DNA of 64,000 bases from RH-AL1 sp965214415 (GTDB taxonomy: Bacteria; Pseudomonadota; Alphaproteobacteria; Rhizobiales; Beijerinckiaceae). Positions 18,794 through 27,243 of the stretch are shown here, piece by piece. The position numbers and the translations under genes are program-made. How positions within the stretch are numbered: position 1 is the stretch's first letter; the number at the start of each line of letters is the position of its first letter. Where the stretch lies: positions 2,914,001-2,978,000 of the forward strand of contig CBDCBQ010000003.1 of assembly GCA_965214415.1 (NCBI GenBank). Reading direction: 5' to 3'. The notes beneath the pieces were generated by a model. The model saw nothing but the letters and a program-made list of their open reading frames with translations, did no database searches and was not told the DNA's origin.

Positions 18794-20031
18794 GCGCCCG
18801 CTCCGAGCCGCTCCGCCAGCAGCCGGATCAGGCGCGTCGCAAGCTCGCCCTTGTCGAGCCGCGGCCAGGCGATCTCGCCTTGCGCATCGACGAGCGTCAC
18901 CTCGTTCGTCGCTCCGCCGAACGTGCCGGAGGCTGCTCCGACATCGTTGAGGACGATGAGGTCGCAGCCCTTCGTCTTCAGTTTGGCGCGGGCGTGCGCG
19001 ACGAGGTTCTCCGTCTCGGCCGCAAAGCCGACGACGAGGGCGGGCCGGTCGGCGTTGCGCCGGGCGATCGTGGCTAGGATGTCCGGGTTCTCGGCCAACG
19101 TCAGGGCCGGCGGGCCTTTGCCGTTCTTCTTGAGCTTGGCCGGTGCCGCCTCGGCGACGCGCCAGTCGGCGACGGCCGCGGCGGCGATGAACAGGTCCGC
19201 GGGCAGCGCCGCCTCCACCGCAGCCAACATCTCACGCGCGCTCTCGACCTTGCGGACCGCGACGCCCGGCGGATCGGCGAGCGCGACCGGGCCGCTCACC
19301 AGCACCACGTCGGCACCAGCGGCCGCCGCCGCGCTGGCCAGCGCGTGGCCCTGCTTGCCGGACGAGCGGTTGGCGATGAACCGCACGGGGTCGATCGGCT
19401 CGTGCGTAGGGCCGGAGGTCACCACCACGCGCCGGCCCGCGAGCGCGCCTGTGGTCGAGGATGCCGGCAGAGGCAGCCGCGTCTCGGTAGCGAGCGCCGC
19501 CTCGATCGCCGCGACGATGGCGAGCGGCTCGGCCATGCGGCCTGGGCCGTACTCGCCGCAGGCCATCGCGCCATCGTCAGGGCCGCAGACTAGGACGCCG
19601 GCGGCGCGGAGCGTCGCCAAGTTGCGCTGCGTCGCCGGGTGCAGCCACATGCGCAGGTTCATTGCCGGCGCGACGAGAGTCTTTTTGTCCGTGGCGAGCA
19701 GCAGCGTGGTGGCGAGATCGTCGGCGAGGCCGGCCGCCATTCGCGCGAGCAGGTTGGCCGTGGCGGGCGCGACGACCACGAGGTCGGCGGCGCGCGACAG
19801 CTCGATGTGACCCATCTCGGCCTCGTCGGTCAGCGAGAAGAGAGCCTCATGCACCGTCTCGCCGGCCAGGCTCGCCAGCGACAGCGGCGTTACGAATTCC
19901 TTGGCGCCCGCCGTCATCACCGGCCGCACACGCGCGCCGCGCTCGCGCAGCCGCCGCACGAGATCGAGCGCCTTGTACGCCGCGATCCCGCCGCCGACGA
20001 CGAGGAGGATGGTCTTGTTGGCGAGGGTCAA
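18790..20031 (-). CDS. coaBC: Bifunctional phosphopantothenoylcysteine decarboxylase / phosphopantothenate-cysteine ligase
   Basis: A 413-residue fusion enzyme carrying out two steps of coenzyme A synthesis. The N-terminal CoaC flavoprotein half has the VVGGGIAAYKAL start and the PAMNLRMW substrate-recognition clamp (about residue 125); the C-terminal CoaB half shows VVVTSGPTHEPIDPVRFIANRSSGKQG and the later VGFAAET. Length is normal for the fused form. It is followed by dut with a four-base overlap. Confidence 0.95.
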   Translation of the reverse strand: MTLANKTILLVVGGGIAAYKALDLVRRLRERGARVRPVMTAGAKEFVTPLSLASLAGETVHEALFSLTDEAEMGHIELSRAADLVVVAPATANLLARMAAGLADDLATTLLLATDKKTLVAPAMNLRMWLHPATQRNLATLRAAGVLVCGPDDGAMACGEYGPGRMAEPLAIVAAIEAALATETRLPLPASSTTGALAGRRVVVTSGPTHEPIDPVRFIANRSSGKQGHALASAAAAAGADVVLVSGPVALADPPGVAVRKVESAREMLAAVEAALPADLFIAAAAVADWRVAEAAPAKLKKNGKGPPALTLAENPDILATIARRNADRPALVVGFAAETENLVAHARAKLKTKGCDLIVLNDVGAASGTFGGATNEVTLVDAQGEIAWPRLDKGELATRLIRLLAERLGAGA

Positions 20032-20081
20032 GGAGGGCCCAGAAGGTTCGTCGAGTTACAGGTAGCCAGGGATGATTAAAA

Positions 20082-20168
20082 CTAATCGCCAAGCTCCGCC
20101 AATATACTATCGAGCGTTTCATCCGCCTTAAGGGCTTTACGACGTGCAAGCTCGTAAAGTGTTTTCAT
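20082..20168 (-). CDS. Possible 28-residue ORF between ubiB and coaBC
   Basis: A short frame (MKTLYELARRKALKADETLDSILAELGD) with a fair GAGAAG ribosome binding site before ATG 20168. It looks like a single amphipathic helix. It is in the minus-strand direction, between ubiB and coaBC. No family is recognised, and a chance ORF is possible. Confidence 0.25.
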   Translation of the reverse strand: MKTLYELARRKALKADETLDSILAELGD

Positions 20169-20221
20169 CTTCTCGTGACAGGTGGAATCAAATGGTCGCG
20201 TCCCTATTCCGACGCTCACTC

Positions 20222-21790
20222 CTAATGAACGAAAATATAGTACGCCGCCACCGCGACGATCGCCCAGAGCGCGTAATGGCCGACCTTCTGCGCGTCCTTC
20301 TGCATGTCGCCGAACTGCTGCAACGCGTTCTGCGAGAACTCGAAGCCGTTGTCGGCCATGTCCTCGAGCATCTCGAGCGTGCGTCCGGCACGCGACAGGG
20401 CCATCGGCAGGCCGCTGGCGAGCTTGACGAACTCGCTGGCGGCGCGCCCCGCGTCCTGGATCTTGCCCACGGGGCCGAGGTTCTCCTCGATCCACGTGCG
20501 CACCACCGGCTCGGCGGTGGTCCACATGTCGAGGCGGGGGTCGAGCTTGCGGGCGACGCCTTCGACGACGACCATCGTCTTTTGCAGTAGCACCAGCTCT
20601 GTGCGGGCCTTCATGTCGAACAGGCCGGTGATCTCGAACAGCAGCGTCAGCAGCCGCGCCATCGAGATCTGGTCAGCCGTGCGCGAGTGGATCGGCTCGC
20701 CGATGGCGCGGATCGCCTGTGCGAAATCCTCGATCCGGTGCGAGTGCGGCACGTAGCCCGCCTCGAAATGCACCTCCGCGACGCGCTTGTAGTCGCGCGT
20801 GATGAAGCCATAGAGGATCTCGGCGAGAAAGCGGCGCTCCTTGGCGCCAAGCCGGCCCATGATGCCGAAATCGACCGCGACGAGCCGCCCCTGGTCGTCG
20901 ATGAACAGATTGCCCTGGTGCATGTCGGCATGGAAAAAGCCGTCGCGCATCGAGTGGCGCAGGAAGCTCTGGATGACCAGGGCGCCGAGCTTGGGCAGCT
21001 CGTGGCCCTTTCGCGCCAGCTCGGCCGCATCGGACAGCTTTGTGCCGTCGATCCACTCGAGTGTGAGCACCTCGGCGGCGGTCCTGTCCCAGTCGATCTT
21101 GGGAACCCGGAAGTCGGTCTCGGCGGCGACGTTCTCGGCGAATTCGGAGGCGGCGGCCGCCTCGAGCCGGAAATCGGTCTCCATCTTCAGGCTGCGCGCC
21201 AGGATCTCGACGACGCCGACCGGCTTCAATCGATCGGTCTCGGGGAATTTCTTGGCGATGAACTCGGCCGCCGCCTTCATGTCGGCGAGGTCGCGCTTGA
21301 GCAGGCGATCGACGCCGGGCCGGCGCACCTTGATCGCCACGTCGCGCTCGCCGAGCACGTCGCGAACGCGGCCGCGGTGCACCTGGGCGATCGAGGCCGC
21401 GGCGACCGGCTCGCTGATCGACACGAAGAGGTCCGAGGCCTTGCAGCCGAACGCCGCCTCGATCTGGCGGATCGCGACCTCGCGCGGGAAAGGGTCCATC
21501 CGATCCTGCAGGCGCTCCAGCGCGAGCACGATGGCGGGACCGACCACGTCGGGGCGTGTCGCCAGGAATTGGCCGAGCTTCACGTAGGAGGGGCCGAGCT
21601 TGGCGACCGCGCCGGGCAGCGCCTCGAGGCTCGAGCCTGACGTCTTCCGCGCGACCAGTCGCGCCAGGCGCACGGGCAGCTTCGCGCCGGGCGGCAGGTT
21701 CAGCGTGTCGACATCGTTGAAGACGCCGGCGCGCGCGAGCACGAAGCCGGCACGGGCGAGGCGGAAGAAAGAGCCCAGGCGAGGGATCAC
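20222..21790 (-). CDS. ubiB: UbiB family protein (ubiquinone biosynthesis ATPase)
   Basis: A 522-residue atypical kinase-fold protein needed for ubiquinone synthesis. The family-specific KxGQ motif is in GPSYVKLGQFLATRPDVV (about residue 80), and the invariant ERLQDRMDPFP follows. The kinase core includes VAIKVRRPGV (ATP-binding lysine), HADMHQGNLFID (catalytic loop) and VAVDFGIMG (metal site). Two hydrophobic helices end the protein. GTG 21790 is the start because the sequence before it is out of family; it begins 13 bases after the ubiE stop, so ubiE and ubiB form an operon. Confidence 0.93.
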   Translation of the reverse strand: MIPRLGSFFRLARAGFVLARAGVFNDVDTLNLPPGAKLPVRLARLVARKTSGSSLEALPGAVAKLGPSYVKLGQFLATRPDVVGPAIVLALERLQDRMDPFPREVAIRQIEAAFGCKASDLFVSISEPVAAASIAQVHRGRVRDVLGERDVAIKVRRPGVDRLLKRDLADMKAAAEFIAKKFPETDRLKPVGVVEILARSLKMETDFRLEAAAASEFAENVAAETDFRVPKIDWDRTAAEVLTLEWIDGTKLSDAAELARKGHELPKLGALVIQSFLRHSMRDGFFHADMHQGNLFIDDQGRLVAVDFGIMGRLGAKERRFLAEILYGFITRDYKRVAEVHFEAGYVPHSHRIEDFAQAIRAIGEPIHSRTADQISMARLLTLLFEITGLFDMKARTELVLLQKTMVVVEGVARKLDPRLDMWTTAEPVVRTWIEENLGPVGKIQDAGRAASEFVKLASGLPMALSRAGRTLEMLEDMADNGFEFSQNALQQFGDMQKDAQKVGHYALWAIVAVAAYYIFVH

Positions 21791-21803
21791 GCCCGTTCTC
21801 GTC

Positions 21804-22592
21804 TCACAGCTTCCAACCCGCGTGGATCGCGACAATGCCACCCGACAAACGGACGAACCGCGTCGACCGGAACCCAGCCGCGCCCACCCGGCCCTCGAAG
21901 GCCTCGGCCGTCGGAAAGCGGCGGATCGACTCGACAAGGTAGCGGTAGGCATCGCCGTCGCCGGTTACGGCCTGGCCAATGCGCGGAATGACGTTGAAGG
22001 AATAGGCGTCGTAGATCTTGTCGAACAGCGGGAGATCGACGGGAGAGAACTCCAGGCACAGGAAATGACCGCCGCGGCGGAGCACGCGATAGGCCTCGGC
22101 GAGCGCCGCGTCGATGCGCGGCACGTTGCGGATGCCGAAGGCGACCGTGTAGCCGTCGAAGCTCGAGTCCGGGAACGGCAATTCTTCGGCATTGGCTTCG
22201 ATGAAATCGACCTGCCCGCCGAGGCGGCGCCTGGCCGCCCGGACGCGGCCGACCTCGAGCATGTCGGCGTTGATGTCGAGCACCGTGACGTGGGTCGAGG
22301 AATTGCCGGCACGGGCGATGCGGAAGCCGACATCGCCGGTGCCGCCCGCGACGTCGAGGTGGTCGAAGGCGAGCCGCTTCGGCGGGTTCAACATGGCGAC
22401 GAGCCGGTCTTTCCAGAGCCGGTGGAGGCCCGCCGACATCAGGTCGTTCATCAGGTCGTAGCGGGCGGCGACCTTATGGAAGACGTCGTCGACCCGACCC
22501 TGCTTTTCGTCGAGCCGCACGTTCTCGAACCCGAAATGCGTGGTGTCGGCGGCATCCGGTCGGAACGGATCGTCCTTCGGCGGGCGTGTCAT
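21804..22592 (-). CDS. ubiE: Demethylmenaquinone/ubiquinone methyltransferase UbiE
   Basis: A 262-residue SAM-dependent C-methyltransferase that acts on 2-polyprenyl-6-methoxy-1,4-benzoquinol in ubiquinone synthesis. The signatures are FHKVAARYDLMNDLMSAGLHRLWK, the SAM loop LDVAGGTGDVGF, and the late YRYLVESIRRFPTAEAF. ATG 22592 (MTRPPKDD) is the start; the open frame continues upstream without family sequence. It is the first gene of the ubiE-ubiB pair. Confidence 0.95.
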   Translation of the reverse strand: MTRPPKDDPFRPDAADTTHFGFENVRLDEKQGRVDDVFHKVAARYDLMNDLMSAGLHRLWKDRLVAMLNPPKRLAFDHLDVAGGTGDVGFRIARAGNSSTHVTVLDINADMLEVGRVRAARRRLGGQVDFIEANAEELPFPDSSFDGYTVAFGIRNVPRIDAALAEAYRVLRRGGHFLCLEFSPVDLPLFDKIYDAYSFNVIPRIGQAVTGDGDAYRYLVESIRRFPTAEAFEGRVGAAGFRSTRFVRLSGGIVAIHAGWKL

Positions 22593-22800
22593 GGCAGTAA
22601 GGTCACCGGGGAGGCGGGTCTTGGCGCGATCTCTATAGCGGCGTCGATCGGCCGTGGCTACGCGCCGGGGCGTTTGGCCGCTCATCCCGATCTGCGACCA
22701 ACGCCTTTCGAACGAAACCGACGGTCGGCAGGTTGGAGGGGAGGTGTCTGTGGCGATGCCGTTGCGGTACCACCCTTTCAACGACCCGAAAGTCCCCGTC

Positions 22801-23241
22801 ATGAATCTCAAGCCCATAAGCGTCGTCGCCGCTGGCGCCATCGCGATCTGCGCGGCTTCGGCCGCTCCGAGCTACGCCGAAGCCATGAAGGTCTCCGCGA
22901 GCCTGACGCCCTCGTCGGAAGTGCCGCCCGCCAAGTCCGAGGCCAAGGGCGATCTGATGGGCACCTACGATCCCTCGACCAAAAGGCTCGAGTTCACGGC
23001 GACCTACAGCGGCCTGACCGGCACCGCCACGATGGCACATCTTCACGCGCCGGCGCCGACCGGCAAGGACGCGCCGATCGAGATCCCGATCAAGGGCTCG
23101 GTCGCGAGCCCGATCAAGGGCGACTATACGTTGACCGACGCGCAGGCGAAGAACCTCGCCGATGGCGACACCTATTTCAACGTGCACACCAAGGAGAACC
23201 CGGGCGGCGAGATCCGTGGTCAGATGCTGATGGCGAAATAG
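22801..23241 (+). CDS. Secreted CHRD domain protein
   Basis: A 146-residue exported protein: a signal peptide of about 26 residues (MNLKPISVVAAGAIAICAASAAPSYAEA) precedes one CHRD domain, seen in VSASLTPSSEVPPAKSEAKGDLMGTYDPSTK...YSGLTGTATMAHLHAPAPTGKDAPIEIPI...NVHTKENPGGEIRGQM. CHRD domains were named for chordin and occur in bacterial extracellular proteins of unclear role. The frame is open from 22654 but the signal peptide fixes the start. It is divergent from ubiE. Confidence 0.9.
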   Translation: MNLKPISVVAAGAIAICAASAAPSYAEAMKVSASLTPSSEVPPAKSEAKGDLMGTYDPSTKRLEFTATYSGLTGTATMAHLHAPAPTGKDAPIEIPIKGSVASPIKGDYTLTDAQAKNLADGDTYFNVHTKENPGGEIRGQMLMAK

Positions 23242-23302
23242 CCGGCGACCGGCACGGGCTAGTCCCATATGAGGGGGACGCAATGCCCTCTCAGGATCGA
23301 TC

Positions 23303-24184
23303 GTGCCAGAGCTTCCCGAGGTCGAGACCGTGCGACGCGGTCTCGAGCCCGCCCTCGTCGGGGCCACCATCAGCCTCGTCGACCAGCGCCGCCCCGATCT
23401 GCGGTTTCCATTCCCGCCTCGTTTCGCAAGCCGCCTGACCGGCCGCGAAATTCTATCACTTGCCCGGCGCGCCAAGTATCTTCTGGCCCGCCTCGACAGC
23501 GGCGACGTTCTCGTCATGCATCTCGGCATGTCGGGGTCGTTTCGCATCGAGGCCGACGATCGTGTCGTCACGCCCGGCAGCTTCCATCATCCGCGCTCGA
23601 CGCTCGGCCTGCACGATCACGTCGTGTTGACGCTCTCCAATGGCATTCGTGTCGTTTACAACGACCCGCGCCGCTTTGGCTTCATGCTGATCGTCGGCGA
23701 GACCGAGTTCGCCGCCCATCCCTTCTTCGCCCGCCTCGGCTTCGAGCCCTTGAGCGACGCACTCGACGGAGCTGCCCTGGCGCGCTGCCTCGCCGGTCGC
23801 GCCACGCCGCTGAAGGCCGCGTTGCTCGACCAGACGCTGATCGCCGGCCTCGGCAACATCTATGTCTGCGAGGCGCTCCACCGCGCGGGCCTGTCGCCGC
23901 GCCGCGGGGCCGGCACCCTGACGCGGCGCGACGGCACGCCGACCGCGCGGGCGGACAAGCTCGCCAAGGTTATCAAGGAAGTCCTGCTGGAGGCCGTCGA
24001 GGCCGGCGGTTCGTCGTTACGCGATCACCGCCGCACCGATGGCTCGCTGGGCTACTTCCAGCACAGCTTCCGCGTCTACGACCGCGCCGACGACCCCTGC
24101 CCAAACCGCAAATGCTCGGGCGTGGTCAAACGGATCGTTCAGAGTGGCCGCTCGACGTTTTTCTGCGCAAGCTGCCAGCGCTAG
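23303..24184 (+). CDS. mutM: Bifunctional DNA-formamidopyrimidine glycosylase / AP lyase
   Basis: A 293-residue repair enzyme that removes 8-oxoguanine and other oxidised purines. The start is GTG 23303, giving the invariant N-terminal (M)PELPEVETV, in which the proline is the catalytic nucleophile. The C-terminal zinc finger CPNRKCSGVVKRIVQSGRSTFFCASCQ has its four cysteines, and the H2TH region includes GLGNIYVCEALHRAGLSP. Full length. The 400 bases downstream hold no clear gene on this strand. Confidence 0.95.
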   Translation: MPELPEVETVRRGLEPALVGATISLVDQRRPDLRFPFPPRFASRLTGREILSLARRAKYLLARLDSGDVLVMHLGMSGSFRIEADDRVVTPGSFHHPRSTLGLHDHVVLTLSNGIRVVYNDPRRFGFMLIVGETEFAAHPFFARLGFEPLSDALDGAALARCLAGRATPLKAALLDQTLIAGLGNIYVCEALHRAGLSPRRGAGTLTRRDGTPTARADKLAKVIKEVLLEAVEAGGSSLRDHRRTDGSLGYFQHSFRVYDRADDPCPNRKCSGVVKRIVQSGRSTFFCASCQR

Positions 24185-24271
24185 CTAGGACTGACATGAT
24201 CGCACGCGGTTCTCTGTGGTTAGCCCCCACATATCATCGACGCCTTTTGCGTCTCGCTCGTCTCAACAGCG

Positions 24272-24640
24272 GTGGCATCTTTTCCGTGGCGGCGTGCCTC
24301 CGTTGACCGATACCTCCCTCATGCTAGGTGCTCTCGCGACACGGTCGACGCGCTTTCGGAGCTGGGCCCAGCTCGCCTCCTCAACGTCCGGATCGCGGCC
24401 GGCTCCGCGGACTTTCCCGCCGGCGATCCGGGCAGCGTCGAGGGGGTTCGGCCGGGGCTTCTCGTCGGCTATTTGTCGCGTGTCGCCGTTCTCGCCGATC
24501 TCGCCTTCGACGAATGGGTCGAGGTCTGCCGCGACGCCGATCGTCGGCGGCCTGCCGCAGGCAGAACAACGTCGCCCGTGGGCCGCGATCAGGCCGCGTT
24601 TCGCGGCACGCCCAGTGCGGCAAGCGACTCGCGCATATGA
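24272..24640 (+). CDS. Possible coding region of unknown function after mutM
   Basis: The stretch 24185-24588 has no recognised gene. One forward frame (24272-24640) has codon usage like real genes and a plausible hydrophobic/acidic pattern, LLNVRIAAGSADFPAGDPGSVEGVRPGLLVGYL then AVLADLAFDEWVEVCRDADRRR, but no family I recognise, a poor N-terminus, and an overlap with the end of the pseudouridine synthase. The opposite strand is also open. I cannot decide between a small gene, a remnant and chance. Confidence 0.28.
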   Translation: MASFPWRRASVDRYLPHARCSRDTVDALSELGPARLLNVRIAAGSADFPAGDPGSVEGVRPGLLVGYLSRVAVLADLAFDEWVEVCRDADRRRPAAGRTTSPVGRDQAAFRGTPSAASDSRI

Positions 24641-25293
24641 CTCGGCACCGGCGCCTCGACGGCGACGGGAGGTTTCGTCTTCGCGAGCGGCACGCTGATG
24701 GCGCGGGCGTGCAGATGCAGTGGAGGGCCGCCCGCGCCATAGATCGGGTCGCCGAGGATCGGCCAGCCCATCGCGGCGCAATGGACGCGCAGCTGGTGGG
24801 TGCGCCCGGTGAGCGGCTCGAGCGCCAGCGCGGCGCGGCCGTCGCCACGTGCCATCACCGTGTAGCGGGTTCGCGACGGCAGCCCGGCGGGATCGACCTT
24901 CATCCACCAGCCCCGTGTCGCGTCGAGGCGCCCGAGCGGCAGGTCGATCTCGCCTTGCTCCGCATCCGGAGCGCCCTCGACGACGGCCCAATAGGTTTTC
25001 GCGATCTTGCCCTGCTTGAAGAGCAGGCCGAGCTTCTCGAGCGCCTTGTGGTGGCGTCCGAGCACCAGGCAGCCCGACGTGTCTCGGTCGAGCCGATGCG
25101 CGAGGGCGGGATCGCGCGGCAGCCCGAAGCGCAGGCCGCCGAACAGAGCTTCGAGATTGGCGCCCCCCTTAGGTCCGCGATGCACGGCGATGCCGGCGGG
25201 CTTGTCGAGGATCAGCATCAGCCCGTCGCGGTGGAGCAGCCGCTCGGCGATCGTTGACTCTTTAAGGGTATCTTCGTCACGCTCGGCCAGCAT
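24589..25293 (-). CDS. RluA family RNA pseudouridine synthase
   Basis: A 234-residue enzyme that isomerises uridine to pseudouridine in tRNA or rRNA. The catalytic aspartate is in AHRLDRDTSGCLVLGR (about residue 70), followed by the KTYWAVVEG and LTGRTHQLRVHCA motifs of the RluA group. There is no N-terminal S4 domain, so this is the short, single-domain type; the target RNA site cannot be told. It is divergent from the lipoprotein gene. Confidence 0.92.
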   Translation of the reverse strand: MLAERDEDTLKESTIAERLLHRDGLMLILDKPAGIAVHRGPKGGANLEALFGGLRFGLPRDPALAHRLDRDTSGCLVLGRHHKALEKLGLLFKQGKIAKTYWAVVEGAPDAEQGEIDLPLGRLDATRGWWMKVDPAGLPSRTRYTVMARGDGRAALALEPLTGRTHQLRVHCAAMGWPILGDPIYGAGGPPLHLHARAISVPLAKTKPPVAVEAPVPSHMRESLAALGVPRNAA

Positions 25294-25359
25294 CGTTTGG
25301 TCGCATCTTCGCCTCGGGGTCCGTTTCCTCTATAGCTGAAGCTGGTCGGAGTTTTCGTC

Positions 25360-25671
25360 TTGGGTCCATCGTTTCGCCTCGGTCTCGCGGTCGTCGCCGT
25401 GCTGGCTGTCGCCGGCTGCGGGCGGCGGGGTCCACTCGAGCTGCCGCCGGGCGCGCCGACGCAGGCCAAGGCGAGCCCCTCGGGCGGCGCCGCGCAGGAT
25501 CGCGTCTTGAACGACGACGATACGCCAGGCCTTATCCAAAGCCCGAACCGGGTGATCGAGCGGTCCGCCGCCGCCAAGCAGCAGGTCTTCCAGGAGGAGC
25601 CCGCGCCGCGCCCGATCAATGCGCCGCCGGTGCGATCCACCAACGGCTTCTTCCTCGATCCGCTGCTCTAG
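25360..25671 (+). CDS. Small lipoprotein, LptM (YifL)-like
   Basis: A 103-residue outer-membrane lipoprotein candidate. Residues 1-20 form a signal peptide ending in the lipobox VAGC, followed at once by GRRGPLELPP, which is the hallmark of LptM-like proteins that assist the LPS transporter LptDE; the tail is Pro/Ala-rich and disordered. It starts at TTG 25360 with CGGAG nine bases before. It lies three bases upstream of lysA, the arrangement seen in many Alphaproteobacteria and in gammaproteobacterial lysA-yifL neighbourhoods. Confidence 0.8.
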   Translation: MGPSFRLGLAVVAVLAVAGCGRRGPLELPPGAPTQAKASPSGGAAQDRVLNDDDTPGLIQSPNRVIERSAAAKQQVFQEEPAPRPINAPPVRSTNGFFLDPLL

Positions 25672-25674
25672 ACC

Positions 25675-26946
25675 ATGCACCATTTCGCCTTGAAGGACGG
25701 CGTCCTCCACGCCGAGGATGTCGACCTCTCAGCTATCGCCGCCGAGGTCGGAACGCCGTTCTACTGCTACTCGAGCGCGACGCTGACGCGCCATTACCGC
25801 GTCTTCAAGCATGCCTTCGAGGGGCTCGACACGCTGGTCTGTTTCGCCGTCAAGGCGAACTCGAACCAGGCCGTGCTGACCCTGCTCGCGCGCGAGGGCG
25901 CCGGCATGGATGTCGTCTCCGAGGGCGAGTTGCGCCGCGCGCGCGCCGCCGGCGTGCCAGCCGACCGCATCACCTTCTCCGGCGTCGGCAAGAGCGAGGC
26001 GGAGATCGCGCTCGCGCTCGACGAGGGTATCTTCTGCTTCAACGTCGAGTCCGAGCCCGAGCTGGCGATGATCTCGGCGATCGCGGTGGCGCGCGGGCGC
26101 ACCGCGCATATTGGGCTGCGGGTGAACCCCGACGTCGACGCGCTGACGCACGCCAAGATCGCCACCGGCAAGGCCGAGACGAAGTTCGGCATCCCAATCG
26201 CCCGTGCCCGTGAGGTGTATCGCGAGGCCGCGTCCCTGCCGGGCATAAAAGTGGCTGGCGTCGACATGCATATCGGCTCGCAGATCACCGATCTGGCGCC
26301 GTTCGACCACGCCTTCGCGATCCTCGCCGAGTTTCTCGACCAGCTGGCGGCGGACGGCCACGCGATCGACCATGCCGACCTCGGCGGCGGTCTTGGCATC
26401 CCCTATCACGCGGGCGAGGACTTCGAGACCTACCACCCCGACCGTTACGCCGCGATCGTGCGCAAGCGGCTCGGGCGCTTCCCGGTCCGCTTCCTGTTCG
26501 AGCCGGGACGCCTCATCGTCGGCAACGCCGGCATTCTTGTGACGCGCGTGCTGCTGATGAAAGAGGGCGAGGCGAAGACGTTCGTGGTCGTCGACGCGGC
26601 GATGAACGACCTGATCCGCCCTACCCTCTACGAGGCGCATCACGAGATCGTGCCGGTACGGGCGGCGGCGGGGTCTCCGAAGATCGTCGCCGACGTGGTC
26701 GGGCCGGTGTGCGAGACGGGCGATTATCTGGCGCTGGCGCGCACCCTGCCCCGACCCGCGGCGGGAGATCTGCTCGCGGTGATGTCGGCCGGCGCCTACG
26801 GCGCGGTGCAGGCGGGCACCTACAACAGTCGGCTTCTGGTGCCGGAGGTTCTGGTTCGCGGCCAAGAGTACAGCGTGGTGCGGCCGCGCCCAACGTTCGA
26901 AGAGATGATCGGCCTCGACAGGCTGCCAGGGTGGTTGGAAACCTGA
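25675..26946 (+). CDS. lysA: Diaminopimelate decarboxylase
   Basis: A 423-residue PLP enzyme that decarboxylates meso-diaminopimelate to lysine. The PLP lysine is in VCFAVKANSNQAVL (about residue 60), with HIGSQI, GGGLGIPY, FEPGR and the C-terminal active-site CETGDYLA in family order and spacing. Full length. It follows the LptM-like gene by three bases and is probably co-translated with it. A REP-like repeat stands right after its stop. Confidence 0.96.
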   Translation: MHHFALKDGVLHAEDVDLSAIAAEVGTPFYCYSSATLTRHYRVFKHAFEGLDTLVCFAVKANSNQAVLTLLAREGAGMDVVSEGELRRARAAGVPADRITFSGVGKSEAEIALALDEGIFCFNVESEPELAMISAIAVARGRTAHIGLRVNPDVDALTHAKIATGKAETKFGIPIARAREVYREAASLPGIKVAGVDMHIGSQITDLAPFDHAFAILAEFLDQLAADGHAIDHADLGGGLGIPYHAGEDFETYHPDRYAAIVRKRLGRFPVRFLFEPGRLIVGNAGILVTRVLLMKEGEAKTFVVVDAAMNDLIRPTLYEAHHEIVPVRAAAGSPKIVADVVGPVCETGDYLALARTLPRPAAGDLLAVMSAGAYGAVQAGTYNSRLLVPEVLVRGQEYSVVRPRPTFEEMIGLDRLPGWLET

Positions 26947-26963
26947 CGCTGGCGATGTCCTCC

Positions 26964-27108
26964 CTTCTCCCGCAAGCGGGAGAAGGTGGCACGACGAAGT
27001 CGGTCGGCTGAGGGTTCGTGCCGCTTAGGCGACACTGACAAAAGAAGCGGAGAGACCCCCAGCCGACCCTGCTTCGCAGGGCCACCTTCTCCCGCAAGCG
27101 GAGAAGGA
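26964..27108. repeat. REP-like palindromic intergenic repeat, copy 2
   Basis: About 145 bases between lysA and the DUF4175 gene, with hairpin arms CTTCTCCCGCAAGCGGGAGA at the left and CTTCTCCCGCAAGCGGAGAAGG at the right, and an inner AGTCGGTCGGCTGAGGGTTC answering to CCCCCAGCCGACC. The same modules in the same order make up 11377-11521. Both copies lie in short gaps between same-direction genes. Confidence 0.85.
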
Positions 27109-27243
27109 AAGAGTCCCGCCGTGGCGACCCGCGACTCACCGGCGCCTGCGTCGAAAGGCCGGACGCACCCTCCCCCGCCGGACTCGACAAACTTCCGGCG
27201 CGGTTGCGATAGAGTCTCGGCGCCACGCGCGCGGAGCAACCAA

